64,000 nucleotides of DNA, from the NCBI RefSeq assembly GCF_900302445.1, contig NZ_ONZF01000002.1, forward strand, positions 434,001 to 498,000. Direction: 5' to 3'. The notes under the pieces are model-generated. The model worked only from the letters and a program-made list of their open reading frames with translations, searched no databases and was not told where the DNA came from. This stretch comes from Palleronia abyssalis (GTDB lineage Bacteria; Pseudomonadota; Alphaproteobacteria; Rhodobacterales; Rhodobacteraceae). This document shows positions 15,889 through 26,200 of this stretch, in pieces. Every line of letters begins with the position of its first letter. Position 1 is the first letter of the stretch. The translations under genes were made by a program, and so were the position numbers.

Positions 15889-17553
15889 TCAGTAGCACAG
15901 GACCGGCTTCGTCGCCGCCGACAGGCGACGGGCCGCGTCCTCGGGCGACAACGGCGCAGCGGCTAGTGCTTCGGCGAAGTGGATGCCGTTCGAGGACAGG
16001 AAGGCCTTCGCGATCTCGCCCCGCACGGCGAAATTGACGTTCTGGACGACCTCGCCGCCGCGCAGGCTGTTCATCTTCTCCACCACCACGCCGACAAGGT
16101 TGCCATAGCGGTCGATCACCGGGCCGCCGCTGTTGCCGCTTTGAACGGGGGCCGAGATCTGGATCTTCGTCTCGTCCCCGCCCGGACCTTTCAGGGATGA
16201 CACGCTGCCTCGGTTGATGTTCAGACCGCCCAGGATGTCGGACAAGGGATAGCCCGCAATGGTGATGTCGGCGTTCAGGGGCGTTGTCTCGGCGGAAAAG
16301 GCCAGGGGCGTCGTGGTCCCGCCGATCCTCAGCGCGGCCAGGTCGAACATGGCGCTGTCGGCCAGCACAGTGGCGGACGCGCCACCCACCGTAATCGTCG
16401 CGCACTGTGCAATCACATGGTGGTTCGTCAGGGCGATGCCATCGTCGGTCACGAAGAAGGCTGTGCCGGACCCGATGGGCGCGTCGCCATGCGGCTGCGG
16501 CTGGGCGACCTCCGCCCGGCGGTCGGGTTCGGGGGCGGCGATCTCCTCGCTCAGTTCGGCCACCATGCGCAGAAGCGGACCATCGATGGACGGCAGGATA
16601 TTCGGGGGCGGATCGGGCGTCAGGCTGGCGGTGATGAGGGCCAGATCAGGCAGGGCATCGGGGCCGGCCTGAACCATGATCGTGGACCATGTGCCATAAA
16701 GCAGATCGCTGCGCAGATAGATGCGCCCGCCGCCCGTGGGAAAGGCCGAGATCCACAGATCGTCCTGCCGCACTGTGTAGGGCGCGCTGGCGAAGGGGGC
16801 GTTTTCCAAAACCTGTCCGTGCAGATCGACCATGTAGCCGGTCGCATAATCACCCATGAGGACACCCAGATCCCGGGTGCGATGGCGCCATTCGCTGAAC
16901 GTCGCCTCATTCTCGGTCAGGGTCAGATTGGCCTGCGGCAGCAGGGCCGACATCGCCAGCCAGTCGATGCGGCGATACTCCCACCCTTCGTCCGCGAAGG
17001 TGTCGAGAATCTGCGCAGCCAGAAGGGCGGCGTGGGCGTTCAGGGGTTTGGTTTGGAACTCGCGCAGGGCAAAGCGGTCCAGCGCATCCTGGCTGCGGCG
17101 GCCCCATTCGCCGTCCAGCGTGCCGACATAGTCCCCGCTGGCTGTCAGCGCGGCTTGCAGCATCCGATTTTCGGGCCGCGACAGGGGGCGAGCGTCGAAC
17201 TCGGCCCACAGGTTGCCCGCTGGGGCCGAGGCCCGCCATGGGATTTCGGCCGAGTAACTGTCCATGGTCGAGCAGAAGCTGTCCGAGGGAACGGTGCCTG
17301 CGCGCTTCATCGCGGCGATACGGTCGGCCGAGCCGTCGTTGCGCGTGGTCCCCAACGTGATCGCGAACCACCCGTTCTGCGCGCGATAGACCCGGGCGCG
17401 GGACTGGAAGCCCCAGGCGTCGATGAAGCTGCGCACCTCGGGCAGGGACTGGCGCGAGGCGACAACGATGGCGCAGTCGCCCGCCGGCACCCTGACCTGC
17501 GCGGCTGCGGGACCGGCAAGGCAACAGAGAAGAAAGAGCAGCGCGCGGATCAT
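15889..17553 (-). CDS. Periplasmic trypsin-like serine protease, multidomain
   Basis: This 554-aa protein has a signal peptide (MIRALLFLLCCLAGPAAAQ). The N-terminal region (about 20-100) resembles a SPOR-type fold. A PG_binding-like segment (ENRMLQAALTASGDYVGTLD) follows, then a central domain I cannot assign, and a C-terminal chymotrypsin-fold protease. The catalytic triad is visible as His in TNHHV, Asp in MFDLAAL and Ser in QSGNSGGP. Start ATG 17553 opens the signal peptide. No PDZ domain is present, unlike DegP. It probably acts on envelope proteins. Confidence 0.85.
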   Translation of the reverse strand: MIRALLFLLCCLAGPAAAQVRVPAGDCAIVVASRQSLPEVRSFIDAWGFQSRARVYRAQNGWFAITLGTTRNDGSADRIAAMKRAGTVPSDSFCSTMDSYSAEIPWRASAPAGNLWAEFDARPLSRPENRMLQAALTASGDYVGTLDGEWGRRSQDALDRFALREFQTKPLNAHAALLAAQILDTFADEGWEYRRIDWLAMSALLPQANLTLTENEATFSEWRHRTRDLGVLMGDYATGYMVDLHGQVLENAPFASAPYTVRQDDLWISAFPTGGGRIYLRSDLLYGTWSTIMVQAGPDALPDLALITASLTPDPPPNILPSIDGPLLRMVAELSEEIAAPEPDRRAEVAQPQPHGDAPIGSGTAFFVTDDGIALTNHHVIAQCATITVGGASATVLADSAMFDLAALRIGGTTTPLAFSAETTPLNADITIAGYPLSDILGGLNINRGSVSSLKGPGGDETKIQISAPVQSGNSGGPVIDRYGNLVGVVVEKMNSLRGGEVVQNVNFAVRGEIAKAFLSSNGIHFAEALAAAPLSPEDAARRLSAATKPVLCY

Positions 17554-17592
17554 GCCAGAAGGGTAGTGCAGCCCGGCGCCCCGCCGCAAGCG

Positions 17593-18696
17593 TCAGCCGA
17601 TGCGGCCGCGGGGACCGTCGCCCACCTGCCCACGATGCAGCAAAACGTGATCGAGCATCACGGCCGCTGCCATTGCCTCGGCCACCGGGACGGCGCGGAT
17701 GCCCACGCAGGGGTCGTGGCGGCCCTTGGTAATGATCTCGGCCGGGTCGCCCGCCTTGGTGATCGTCTGGCGGGTCGTGAGGATCGAACTGGTCGGCTTG
17801 ACGGCAAAGCGCACCACGATGTCCTGCCCGGTCGAGATCCCGCCCAGGATTCCGCCCGCGTGGTTCGTACCGTATTCGGGGCCGTTCGCGCCCATCGAGA
17901 TCTCGTCGGCGTTCTCGGAACCGGTCAGGGAGGCGGCGGCCATGCCCTCGCCGATCTCGACGCCTTTCACGGCGTTGATCGACATCATCGCGGCAGCCAG
18001 ATCCGTGTCGAGCTTGCCATAGATCGGCGCGCCGAGACCCGGCGCCGCGCCCGAGATGCGGCATTCGATCATCGCGCCCACGCTGTCGCCGGATTTACGA
18101 AGCTCGTCGAGGTAGGCCGCCCAGTCATCGGCCGCCTGTGCGTCGGGGGTCCAGAACGGGTTCTGCGCGACCTGATCCCAGTCATAGCGGGCCGGGTCGG
18201 CGCGATGGGGGCCCATCTGGACCATGTAGCCGAGGATCCGCATCCCCGGCGCCAATTCCGCCAAGGCTGCGCGGGCGACGCCGCCCGCGGCCACACGCGC
18301 TGCTGTCTCACGCGCGCTGGACCGGCCGCCGCCGCGCGGGTCGCGGATGCCGTATTTCTGCCAGTAGGTGATGTCGGCATGGCCGGGGCGGAATTTCTCG
18401 GCGATGTCGCCATAATCCTTGGACCGCTGGTCGGTGTTGCGGATCATCAGCTGGATCGGCGTGCCGGTGGTCTGCCCCTCGTAGACGCCCGACAGGATCT
18501 CGACCTCGTCGGCCTCGCGGCGCTGGGTCGTGTACTTGTTCTGCCCGGGCTTGCGCTTGTCCAGCCAGACCTGGATCGCCGCTTCATCCAACGGCACGCC
18601 CGGCGGGCAGCCGTCCACCGTAGCGCCCAGCGCGGGCCCGTGGCTTTCGCCCCATGTGGTGACGCGGAAAAGGTGTCCGTAGGTATTGAAGCTCAT
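17593..18696 (-). CDS. aroC: Chorismate synthase
   Basis: This 367-aa enzyme makes chorismate from 5-enolpyruvylshikimate-3-phosphate using reduced FMN, the last step of the shikimate pathway. Family signatures include the N-terminal [18 protein letters not shown], the central [19 protein letters not shown] and FAVKPTSSI near the C-terminus. The start codon is 2 nt from a 10-bp GC-rich hairpin whose loop contains the AAGG ribosome binding sequence, an unusual arrangement. It follows the hydrolase gene on the same strand with a 59-bp gap. Confidence 0.97.
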   Translation of the reverse strand: MSFNTYGHLFRVTTWGESHGPALGATVDGCPPGVPLDEAAIQVWLDKRKPGQNKYTTQRREADEVEILSGVYEGQTTGTPIQLMIRNTDQRSKDYGDIAEKFRPGHADITYWQKYGIRDPRGGGRSSARETAARVAAGGVARAALAELAPGMRILGYMVQMGPHRADPARYDWDQVAQNPFWTPDAQAADDWAAYLDELRKSGDSVGAMIECRISGAAPGLGAPIYGKLDTDLAAAMMSINAVKGVEIGEGMAAASLTGSENADEISMGANGPEYGTNHAGGILGGISTGQDIVVRFAVKPTSSILTTRQTITKAGDPAEIITKGRHDPCVGIRAVPVAEAMAAAVMLDHVLLHRGQVGDGPRGRIG

Positions 18697-18697
18697 G

Positions 18698-18724
18698 CCG
18701 GGGGGTCCTTCGCTGACCCCCCGG
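18698..18724 (-). promoter_or_regulatory. Hairpin enclosing the aroC ribosome binding site
   Basis: On the minus strand CCGGGGGGTC pairs perfectly with GACCCCCCGG around the loop AGCGAAG, ending 1 nt before the aroC ATG. The only Shine-Dalgarno-like sequence (GAAGGA) spans the loop and stem edge. The fold should hinder ribosome access unless it is melted or read through by coupled translation. It could instead be a terminator remnant, but there is no T tract. Confidence 0.65.
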
Positions 18725-18729
18725 GAGTA

Positions 18730-18747
18730 GCGGGGCGGCTGCCCCGC
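18730..18747 (-). terminator. GC hairpin after the alpha/beta hydrolase gene
   Basis: GCGGGGC-AGCC-GCCCCGC on the minus strand lies 9 nt after the hydrolase stop and 5 nt before the aroC hairpin. It has a perfect 7-bp stem and no T tract. It may protect the 3' end of the hydrolase mRNA or act as a weak terminator. Confidence 0.45.
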
Positions 18748-18755
18748 CTCAAGCC

Positions 18756-20012
18756 TTACTCGGCTTCTAAGGTCTCGAACCGCAGGGCCTTGGCGGTGCG
18801 GTCCGGGAAGCCGGTCCAGTAGGTGTGATCCTCGGTCGGCTGGCCGTCTTCCATCGCGGTGGTGCCGTCTTCGGCATTCTCGGTCAGGTCGAGGTAATCC
18901 GCCTTCGCCTGATCGCCCTTCAGGTGCAGGTCCATGAAGGCGGTGACGAAATGTTGCAGGATGTTGTTCATCCGCGTCGTGTCCCAGACCGCATCGGCGT
19001 AGTGGCCGAAGACGTCGGTCTTTTCGGAATAGGTCACCTCGGGCGCGGGATAGGGGGCGGCGGCGTTGTGGTTCGCACCTTCAAACGTCAGCAGGTGCCG
19101 GGTGGTGCCTGTCGTCTCGTCGAAAATCGTGCGGATCGCGTCGTATTCCGAGACGTCGTCGACGCTGCCCGCGACGATCATCAGGGGCGTGTCGATCTGG
19201 CTCAGCCCCTCTTCGTTCCAGAAATCGCGGTTGCGGCCCCAGGGACCGATGGCTACCACGGCCGACAGGCGGTCGTCCTGGATGTCCTCGTGCAGGTCGG
19301 CACCCACGCCCAGATCCGACAGGATCCCGCCCGGCGCGTTATAGCGTTCGGGCCAGCCGTTGTCGGTCAGCGCGCCCCCCGCGAAGATGAGCGAGCCGTA
19401 GCCGCCCATGGAATAGCCCACGAGGCCGGACTGTTCGGCGTCGACGATCTGGCCCAGATCGCCGTCAAGCTGCGCCATCTGGTCCAGCACGAAGGACTGG
19501 TCCTGCGGCCGGTTGTAGAGGGTCGAAGGGAAGGCCCCCATGTCGGAATAGGTGCTGTCGGGGTGATCGATGGACGCCGTGACATAGCCTTTCGAGGCGA
19601 GATTCTCGGCCAGGTGCGCCATGAGGAAACGGTTGCCGGGATACCCGTGGGAGATGAGGACCAACGGGAACGACCCCTCGGCCGGGGCGGCGTCGCGCAC
19701 GCCCTGTCCGGACAGGGTCACCTCGGTCTCTCCGTCGCGCAGGATGGCGGTATAGGTGCCACCGGGCTCGGTCCCTTCGGCGGCGGGATAGAAGACCTCG
19801 ACCGTGATCTCGCGGTCATAGCGCGCCATCTGATCTTCGGTCGAGTTGACGACGTCGATCACGTCCGGCCGCGTGAAGGTCATGGTCTGCACGCCGACCG
19901 CGTAATCGCCATAGGCGGCAAGCTCCGGCGCGTCGGGCCGGATGGTGTCGATCGGGTTCTCCTGCGCAATGGCCGGCGTGGCCAGGGCAAGGGTGAAAGC
20001 GAGATATTTCAT
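18756..20012 (-). CDS. Secreted alpha/beta hydrolase
   Basis: This 418-aa protein has a short signal peptide ([17 protein letters not shown]). Alpha/beta-hydrolase landmarks are the oxyanion region [11 protein letters not shown], the nucleophile elbow GYSMGGYG, a likely acid in [12 protein letters not shown] and the His in [11 protein letters not shown]. The fold resembles platelet-activating-factor acetylhydrolase or dienelactone-hydrolase relatives. Start ATG 20012 follows GGGAGGA. It sits 51 bp downstream of the cobJ stop, so it may be read from the cob transcript, but no functional link is evident. Confidence 0.8.
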   Translation of the reverse strand: MKYLAFTLALATPAIAQENPIDTIRPDAPELAAYGDYAVGVQTMTFTRPDVIDVVNSTEDQMARYDREITVEVFYPAAEGTEPGGTYTAILRDGETEVTLSGQGVRDAAPAEGSFPLVLISHGYPGNRFLMAHLAENLASKGYVTASIDHPDSTYSDMGAFPSTLYNRPQDQSFVLDQMAQLDGDLGQIVDAEQSGLVGYSMGGYGSLIFAGGALTDNGWPERYNAPGGILSDLGVGADLHEDIQDDRLSAVVAIGPWGRNRDFWNEEGLSQIDTPLMIVAGSVDDVSEYDAIRTIFDETTGTTRHLLTFEGANHNAAAPYPAPEVTYSEKTDVFGHYADAVWDTTRMNNILQHFVTAFMDLHLKGDQAKADYLDLTENAEDGTTAMEDGQPTEDHTYWTGFPDRTAKALRFETLEAE

Positions 20013-20063
20013 GGTGTTGGTCCTCCCTGCAGCGAAGCTAGGGCGCGGGCGCGGGGGACACAA

Positions 20064-20798
20064 CTACTTCGCGAACCGCGGCGTATAGACGTAGCGTCCG
20101 ACGTGGCGGGTCGTCGAGGACCCCAGGATCACCACTGTACGCATGTCGGCCATCTCAGGCGTCGCGTCGGGCAGGGGGAGGACCTTGATCTCTTCCTCCT
20201 CGGTCGAGACGGCACGCGCGAAGATGATGGGCCGGGTATCGGCGCAGACCTGCTGCAGCAGCGACAGGGCGCGCGCGAACCCCTCGGGGCGGGACTTGGA
20301 CCGGGGATTATAGAAGGCCATGGCGAAATCGGCCTCGGCCGCAAGGCGCAGACGCTTTTCGATCAGCGTCCAGGGTTTGAGATTGTCGGACAGGTTGATG
20401 CAGCAGAAATCGTGGCCCAGTGGCGCCCCTATCCGCGCCGCGGCAGCCAGCATGGCGGTGATGCCCGGCAGGACCTCGATGTCCAGCGTGTCGGCATCCG
20501 GCGCGCCCTCCAGCGCCTCGAACACCGCGGACGCCATGGCGAACACCCCCGGATCGCCTGACGAGACGACGGCCACCTGCGCCCCCGCGCGCGCCATATC
20601 CAGCGCGTGCCGGGCCCGGTCCAACTCTACCCGGTTGTCGCTGGCGTGCTTCGTCAGGCCGGGGCGGTCCGGGATGCGGGCGACATAGGGGATATATCCC
20701 ACGATATCCGTGGCTTCGGCCAGAGTCGCCTGCGCCTCGGGTGTGATCAGCCCATCGCAGCCGGGACCCAAACCGACGATCCTGACCCACCCGCTCAC
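20064..20798 (-). CDS. cobJ: Precorrin-3B C17-methyltransferase
   Basis: This 244-aa SAM-dependent tetrapyrrole methylase performs ring contraction and C17 methylation in aerobic cobalamin synthesis. It shows VRIVGLGPGCDGLITPEA at the N-terminus, VVSSGDPGVFAMA, IEVLPGITAM, and a C-terminal TVVILGSSTTR. The GTG start at 20798 overlaps the cobI stop (GTGA). It is the last gene of the riboswitch-led operon; cobK, cobL and cobM, which often follow, are missing here. Confidence 0.94.
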   Translation of the reverse strand: MSGWVRIVGLGPGCDGLITPEAQATLAEATDIVGYIPYVARIPDRPGLTKHASDNRVELDRARHALDMARAGAQVAVVSSGDPGVFAMASAVFEALEGAPDADTLDIEVLPGITAMLAAAARIGAPLGHDFCCINLSDNLKPWTLIEKRLRLAAEADFAMAFYNPRSKSRPEGFARALSLLQQVCADTRPIIFARAVSTEEEEIKVLPLPDATPEMADMRTVVILGSSTTRHVGRYVYTPRFAK

Positions 20799-21520
20799 GG
20801 CCGCCGCCCTTGGCCGTGGACCAGCACGATCGAGAAATAGGGCACGCTGCGCCCTTCGGCCTCGGCCAGGGGCATGACACATTCCTCGGCCATCGAGGCA
20901 CATTCCACCAGCCAGGCGCGGTCGAACTTGCCCGCGGCGCGCAGGGCCCGCCGGACCTTCTCCATGTTGCGCCCGATCTTCATCACCACCAGCGCGTCCG
21001 CATCCCGAATCCGAGCTTCCAGCAGGTCCTCGGGCAGGGTTGCCATGACGACCGACAGCACGTCGTCGCCCCATGTGATCGGATGGCCGGTGGCGGTCCA
21101 TGCAGCCGACATGCCGGTGATGGCGGGCACGACCTCGACCGGGACATGCCCGCGCAAACGTTCGTACAGGTGCATGAACGAGCCATAGAAGAACGGATCG
21201 CCCTCGCAGGGGACGACGATTTCGGCCCCTGCCTCGATCCGCTCGCGGACGTCGGTGGCGACCTCCTCGTAGAACCCGGCCAGCGTGGTGTTGTAGGCCG
21301 GATCGTCCAAAGAGATCTCGGTCGTGACGGGGTATTCCATCGCGATCTCGTCGACATCGCCGCGCAGCATCCCGTCAACTGCGGTCCGCGCGCGCCCCGG
21401 CCGACCCTTCTTGCGGAAATAGGCGATCGTCGCGGCGCCGCGGATCAGGCGGTCGGCCCGCACGCTCATCAGGTCGGGATCGCCGGGGCCCAGCCCCACG
21501 CCGATCAGCTTGCCGGTCAT
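20795..21520 (-). CDS. cobI: Precorrin-2 C20-methyltransferase
   Basis: This 241-aa SAM-dependent enzyme converts precorrin-2 to precorrin-3A. Conserved segments are GVGLGPGDPDLMSVRA at the N-terminus, VPCEGDPFFYGSFMHL in the middle and VVPAITGMSAAW. The ATG at 21520 overlaps the cobH stop by 4 bp, so it is translationally coupled. Confidence 0.95.
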   Translation of the reverse strand: MTGKLIGVGLGPGDPDLMSVRADRLIRGAATIAYFRKKGRPGRARTAVDGMLRGDVDEIAMEYPVTTEISLDDPAYNTTLAGFYEEVATDVRERIEAGAEIVVPCEGDPFFYGSFMHLYERLRGHVPVEVVPAITGMSAAWTATGHPITWGDDVLSVVMATLPEDLLEARIRDADALVVMKIGRNMEKVRRALRAAGKFDRAWLVECASMAEECVMPLAEAEGRSVPYFSIVLVHGQGRRP

Positions 21521-22146
21521 TCCTTCCGGCTCGCGATGGCGTTGACGGCGGCCACGGTGATGGCGCTGCCGCCCAGCCGCCCCTTGACGATCAGCGACGG
21601 GACCGGCTGGTCCGCCCACAGCGCGTCCTTCGATTCGGCGGCCCCCACGAAGCCCACGGGGCAGCCAATGATCGCGGCGGGCCGCGGGCATTCGGGATCT
21701 TCAAGCATGTTTAAAAGGTGGAACAGCGCCGTCGGCGCGTTGCCGATGGCGACCACCGCGCCCTCCAGATGCGGGCGCCACAGCTCCAGCGCGATGGCCG
21801 ACCGCGTGTTGCCCGCCGCCTTGGCCATGTCGGGCACCTTGGGGTCGTGCAGCGTGCAGATCACCGCGTTCTCGGCCGGCAGGCGGAACCGGGTGACGCC
21901 TTCGCTGACCATGCGCGCGTCGCACAGGATCGGGGCACCATTCTCCAGCGCGCTGCGGGCGGCTGGCACGAACCCGTCGGAGACCTTCACATGTCGCTCC
22001 AACCCGACCATCCCGGCGGCGTGGATCATGCGCACGACGACCTGCTCGGCATGGGCGTCGAACGCGGCAAGGTCCGCCTCGGCGCGGATCATGGCGAAGG
22101 ATTGCGCATAGATCGCGGCGCCGTCCTTCTCGTAGTCATAGGGCAT
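21517..22146 (-). CDS. cobH: Precorrin-8X methylmutase
   Basis: This 209-aa enzyme moves the C11 methyl to C12, giving hydrogenobyrinate. The catalytic His lies in VVVRMIHAAGMVG (near residue 43). Other conserved blocks are PILCDARMV and PAAIIGCPVGFVGAAESK. ATG 22146 has AAGGAGG upstream and overlaps the cobG end by 11 bp. Confidence 0.96.
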   Translation of the reverse strand: MPYDYEKDGAAIYAQSFAMIRAEADLAAFDAHAEQVVVRMIHAAGMVGLERHVKVSDGFVPAARSALENGAPILCDARMVSEGVTRFRLPAENAVICTLHDPKVPDMAKAAGNTRSAIALELWRPHLEGAVVAIGNAPTALFHLLNMLEDPECPRPAAIIGCPVGFVGAAESKDALWADQPVPSLIVKGRLGGSAITVAAVNAIASRKE

Positions 22147-23278
22147 CCGGGACCTCCTTCGGCGCCAATCCGCGGCGGAGGGGGGTGTCGCCCGCCCGTC
22201 CCCGAATGACAAGGTCGAACGCACCGTCCCGCCCGGTCAGCGTCACATCCGCCGGGTCCGACCGCGCGCAGCCCTTGGCACAGCCAGAGACATGTACGCT
22301 CGGCGCGCGCCCCGCCAGCGTCCGGGCCAGCCACCGCGTCTCGACCGTCGCCTGAGTGCAGAAGGGCGCCCCGGGGCAGGCATCGATCGCCAGTAGCGGA
22401 TCGTCCGGGGGCAGAAGCCCCTCGGGCAGCGCCCCCCCGCCTTCCAGCAGCACCATACGCCACGGCGTTATCCGCAACGCACCGCGCGCCAGGGTCCGCA
22501 GCAGACCAGCTTCCATCTGTCCGAAGGCCACCCCCCCCAGCGTGCCCTCTGGCATGCCGTTCGGGGCGGGTGGCACGCCGGTGAACCGGTCCGACAGGGG
22601 CGTCGTTGCCAGCAGCTGCGCCATGCGCCGCGCCTCACCGCGATGGGCGGCGAACCACCTGGCCAAGGCGACGACGGTGCCTATCGCGGTGTCGTTTTCC
22701 ACCGGAACCCCGGTATCGCAGCCATCCGCGCGCACGATCACCCCGGACGCGGCCCGTTCGATCCGGATATCGCCTGGCGCGCCGTCAAGACGCCGCTTCG
22801 GCCCAGCATCCACCACCATCCCGAATTTCGCCGGAAGGTCGGGCAGCTCGCCCAAGCGCCCGGCCAAGTCTTGCGATAGTCGCTCGGTGGCATCGCCCGC
22901 CACCCAATCCGGCGCAGACAGGATGTTACGCCGCGCTTCCCAGTCCGGATCTGGGTCCAGGAGCCCCAATTCGGCCAGCCCGCCCAGAAGCGCCCCATGC
23001 CCGTCCTCGCCCACGCCGCGCAGTTGCAGATTGCCGCGCCGGGTCAGCTCGACAATCCCCGAGCCGAACGCCTCAGACAGGTCGGCCAGCCCGGCAGCCT
23101 GCGCGGCATCGATCCGCGCCAGCCGCGGACGGACCCGTACCACCAGCCCGTCGCCCGACATCATCGGCCGCCACGCGCCGGGACACCACCCTTTCACGGC
23201 ACCGGGGCGCGCCGGCCCGTTCACCCTTGTGGAAATACCCGTGTCGTCCGGCCCGCGACGCGCGCTCCGCCCGGTCAT
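22136..23278 (-). CDS. cobG: Precorrin-3B synthase
   Basis: CobG is an iron-sulfur monooxygenase, the oxygen-requiring step of the aerobic cobalamin route. The nitrite/sulfite-reductase-type cluster motif is present as ACPGAPFC plus SGCAKGC near the C-terminus, and WCPGAW marks the N-terminal core. I chose ATG 23278 because it overlaps the cobN stop (ATGA), giving 380 aa. A GTG at 23224, inside a dispersed repeat, would give 362 aa starting VNGPARPG. The roughly 18 residues before that GTG are poorly conserved in character and partly repeat-derived. Confidence 0.9.
   Translation of the reverse strand: MTGRSARRGPDDTGISTRVNGPARPGAVKGWCPGAWRPMMSGDGLVVRVRPRLARIDAAQAAGLADLSEAFGSGIVELTRRGNLQLRGVGEDGHGALLGGLAELGLLDPDPDWEARRNILSAPDWVAGDATERLSQDLAGRLGELPDLPAKFGMVVDAGPKRRLDGAPGDIRIERAASGVIVRADGCDTGVPVENDTAIGTVVALARWFAAHRGEARRMAQLLATTPLSDRFTGVPPAPNGMPEGTLGGVAFGQMEAGLLRTLARGALRITPWRMVLLEGGGALPEGLLPPDDPLLAIDACPGAPFCTQATVETRWLARTLAGRAPSVHVSGCAKGCARSDPADVTLTGRDGAFDLVIRGRAGDTPLRRGLAPKEVPDAL
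23220..23240 (-). repeat. GGGTATTT repeat module, copy C (cobG 5' end)
   Basis: On the minus strand GGGTATTTCCACAAGGGTGA matches the 3' module of copies A, B and D. It is translated as part of the cobG N-terminus (GISTRVN) and contains an alternative GTG start. No obvious hairpin precedes this copy, so it looks truncated. Confidence 0.65.
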
Positions 23279-26200
23279 TGAGACAGTTCCGCCAAGATCG
23301 AGTTCCGTCGCGTCTGCCACAGCCCAGCGTCTCTCAGCGCCTCGAACCGATCCCGCATCGCCTGCAACGCGTCCGGGTTCCGCTCCCTCAGAAACGCCAC
23401 GACCTCGTCCCGCCCCAGCGTCGCCTCGTAATACGCATCGAACAGGTGCGGGGCCACGGCCCCGGCCAGTTGCGCGAAGGCTGCCATATGTTCCAGCGTT
23501 GCCGCGATCTCTGCCCCGCCGCGAAAACCGTGACGCATCATGCCGGCGATCCAGCCCGGATTGGCGGCGCGCGCATGGACGACGCGCGCAATCTCTTCCG
23601 GCAGGGCGCGGGTGCGGGGGCGCGCGGGGTCGGTGTTGTCCAGATGCCAGATCCGTGCCCGTCCCCCGGTTACAGCCTGCGCGGCGGCGAACCCCGCTTC
23701 GTGCGTGGCATAGTCCCCGGCCAGAAGCAGGTCGCTCTCGGCCAGGTCCTGCGCGTGGACGAAAGCCTCGGCCCGGCGCACCCGGTCGCGGATGCCGTCC
23801 GCATCGCGCTGCGGGACATCGCCGTCATGGGCCCAGGCGCTGGCGGCCAGCCAGGCCTGGCCCGCCCGCTCGCGCGCGCCGTCGGAATAGTCGTGGGGGT
23901 CCAGGCCCAGCCCGAAACTGCCCGGCGCAGGTCCAAAGACTCGTGCGCCTGTCTGTCCCACGAAGGGGTTCCAGTCGGGCGCCTCATCGCGCTGCGACAG
24001 CGCCCGCACGGCCTGCCCGTGCAACCGCGACAGCATCGGGAACGTGTCGCGGAACAGGCCCGAGATCCGCAGCGTGACGTCCACCCGCGGGCGATCCAGT
24101 TCGGCGATGGGCAGGATCTCCACACCTGACACCCGCCCCGATCCATCGTCCCAGACCGGCCGCACGCCCATCAGTGCCAGCGCCATGGCGAAATCCTCGC
24201 CGGCCGTGCGCATGGTCGATGACCCCCACAGATCCACGACCAGCGTGCGCGGCCAGTCGCCCTCGTCCTGCAGATGCCGCCGCACCAGCTCGTCCGCCAG
24301 CCGTTGCCCCTGAGTATAGGCCGCCTGCGTGGGGATCGCCCGGGCGTCCACGGTGTAAAGGTTGCGCCCCGTGGGCAGCACGTCGGTCCGACCGCGATAG
24401 GGTGATCCCGACGGGCCGGCCTCGATCCGGATCCCCGCCAGCGCGTCCAGCAGGGCCTGCCGCTCGCCGCGGCCGTCGTCAAATGCGTTCTCGCGCCCCC
24501 AGACATGCAGCCCGTCTCCGAACTGCCCTTCCTTCACGTCGCAGACGAAGCGGTCGATCCGGGTGATGGCCTCGGCCGGGCAGGTGGCCGCGTCGACGCC
24601 CAAATCGGCCTCGACGCCCAGCGCGCCGGCTTCGGCGCGAATGTCCTCCTGCAGCCGATCCCGCCGTTTCGGGTCCAGCCCGTCGGCATTGGAAAACTCG
24701 TCCAGCAGCGCTTCAAGATGGGCGAACCGGTCCGGCGTTCCGGACGGCTTCAGCGGCGGTGGCACATGGCCCAGCGTGACGGCACCGATGCGCCGCTTGG
24801 CCTGCGCGGCCTCGCCGGGATCGTTGACGATGAAAGGATAGATGACCGGCATCGACCCGATCAACGCCTCGGGCCAGCACGTGTCCGACAAAGCGACGGC
24901 CTTTCCGGGCAGCCATTCCAGAGTGCCATGCGCCCCGATATGGACCACCGCATCGGCGCGCTGCCGTAACCACAGGTAGAAGGCGACATAGGCATGGCGC
25001 GGCACCCGGGCCAGGTCGTGGTAATCGTCGTCCTTCGTGTCCGGGACGCCACGCTCGGGTTGCAACGCGATCCATGCCCCGCCGTTTCGGATCGCGGCGA
25101 ACCGGAAGGCACCATCGACCGCATCGGGATCGTCTTCGGGGCCGCCCCATGCCGCATCCAGCTCGTCGCGCAGGCTTTCGGGCAGCCCCTCCAGCGCCGC
25201 GCGGTACTTCTTCAGCGGCCACGCCACGTCCCGCGCCGCAAGCTTGCCCGTCAGATCGGCGACGGGCGCGACGTCGTATCCCGCATCGCCCAGATCGGAC
25301 AGGATCGCTTGGGTCGAGGCGACGGCATCCAGCCCCACGGCATGCGCCATGTTCCAGTCCCGCCCCGGATAGGTCGACAGGACCAGCGCGGGCCGGCGTG
25401 CGCGCGCGCCCGTCTTCCCAAGCCTCACCCAGGCTGCAACGCGATCCGCGATCGCGGCAATCCGCTCCATCTGCGGGCGGTGGGCCAGGCGGGCGAACTG
25501 CAGATCCGCGTCCCGCGCGCCCGGCTCCTTGAAAGACGTCACCCCGGCCATGATCCGGCCGTCCATTTCGGGCAGCACCACGTGCATCGCCAGATCCGCC
25601 GGGGACAATCCGCGCTCGGCCTCGGCCCATGCCGCTTCCGAGGCGGTGGACAGGGCGACCTGGAACACCGGCACCCCGCCCGCATCCAGCGGAGACGTGC
25701 CATCGTCTCCCTTGCCCGAAAACGCGGTCGCGTTCACGATCGCGTCGGGCCGCCAGAAGGCCACCTGCCGGCGCAGCCAGTTCGCCGCATCGGGCGCCTT
25801 CAGCGACGGCACGAACAGCCCCATCGCATCGAACCCGCGCGCCCGCAGCGCCTCGATCACCGCGGCCACGGGCGCCGTATCCGCCGCCACCAGGTACGAG
25901 CGGTAGAACACCACCAGCGCCCGGCCCTTCATCCTTGGGGAAATACCCTGGGGGTCCGGGGGTGAAACCCCCGGCAGGGCCACGACGGGACAGCAGGGAC
26001 CGTGTTCGGGCGTCCAGGCCCCCACCATGGGAAGCGCCTTCTGACCCCGTACCGGCCCCGCATACAGCCCCGAGGCCAGCGCCATCTGCTGAAGCGCGGC
26101 CTGCGCGGCTACCGCGCCCCCGGTGTCGCACAGGTGCTGCAACCGGCGCAGCGTGGACACGGGAAGGGTCGAGGCCCGGTCGAGCGTCTCGTCGGGGCGC

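Noticed and set aside
16417-18822. Plus-strand open frame of 801 codons
   Set aside because: It is antisense to the protease and aroC, both with unmistakable motifs, and its composition is the His/Gly/Arg-rich type typical of antisense frames in GC-rich DNA.
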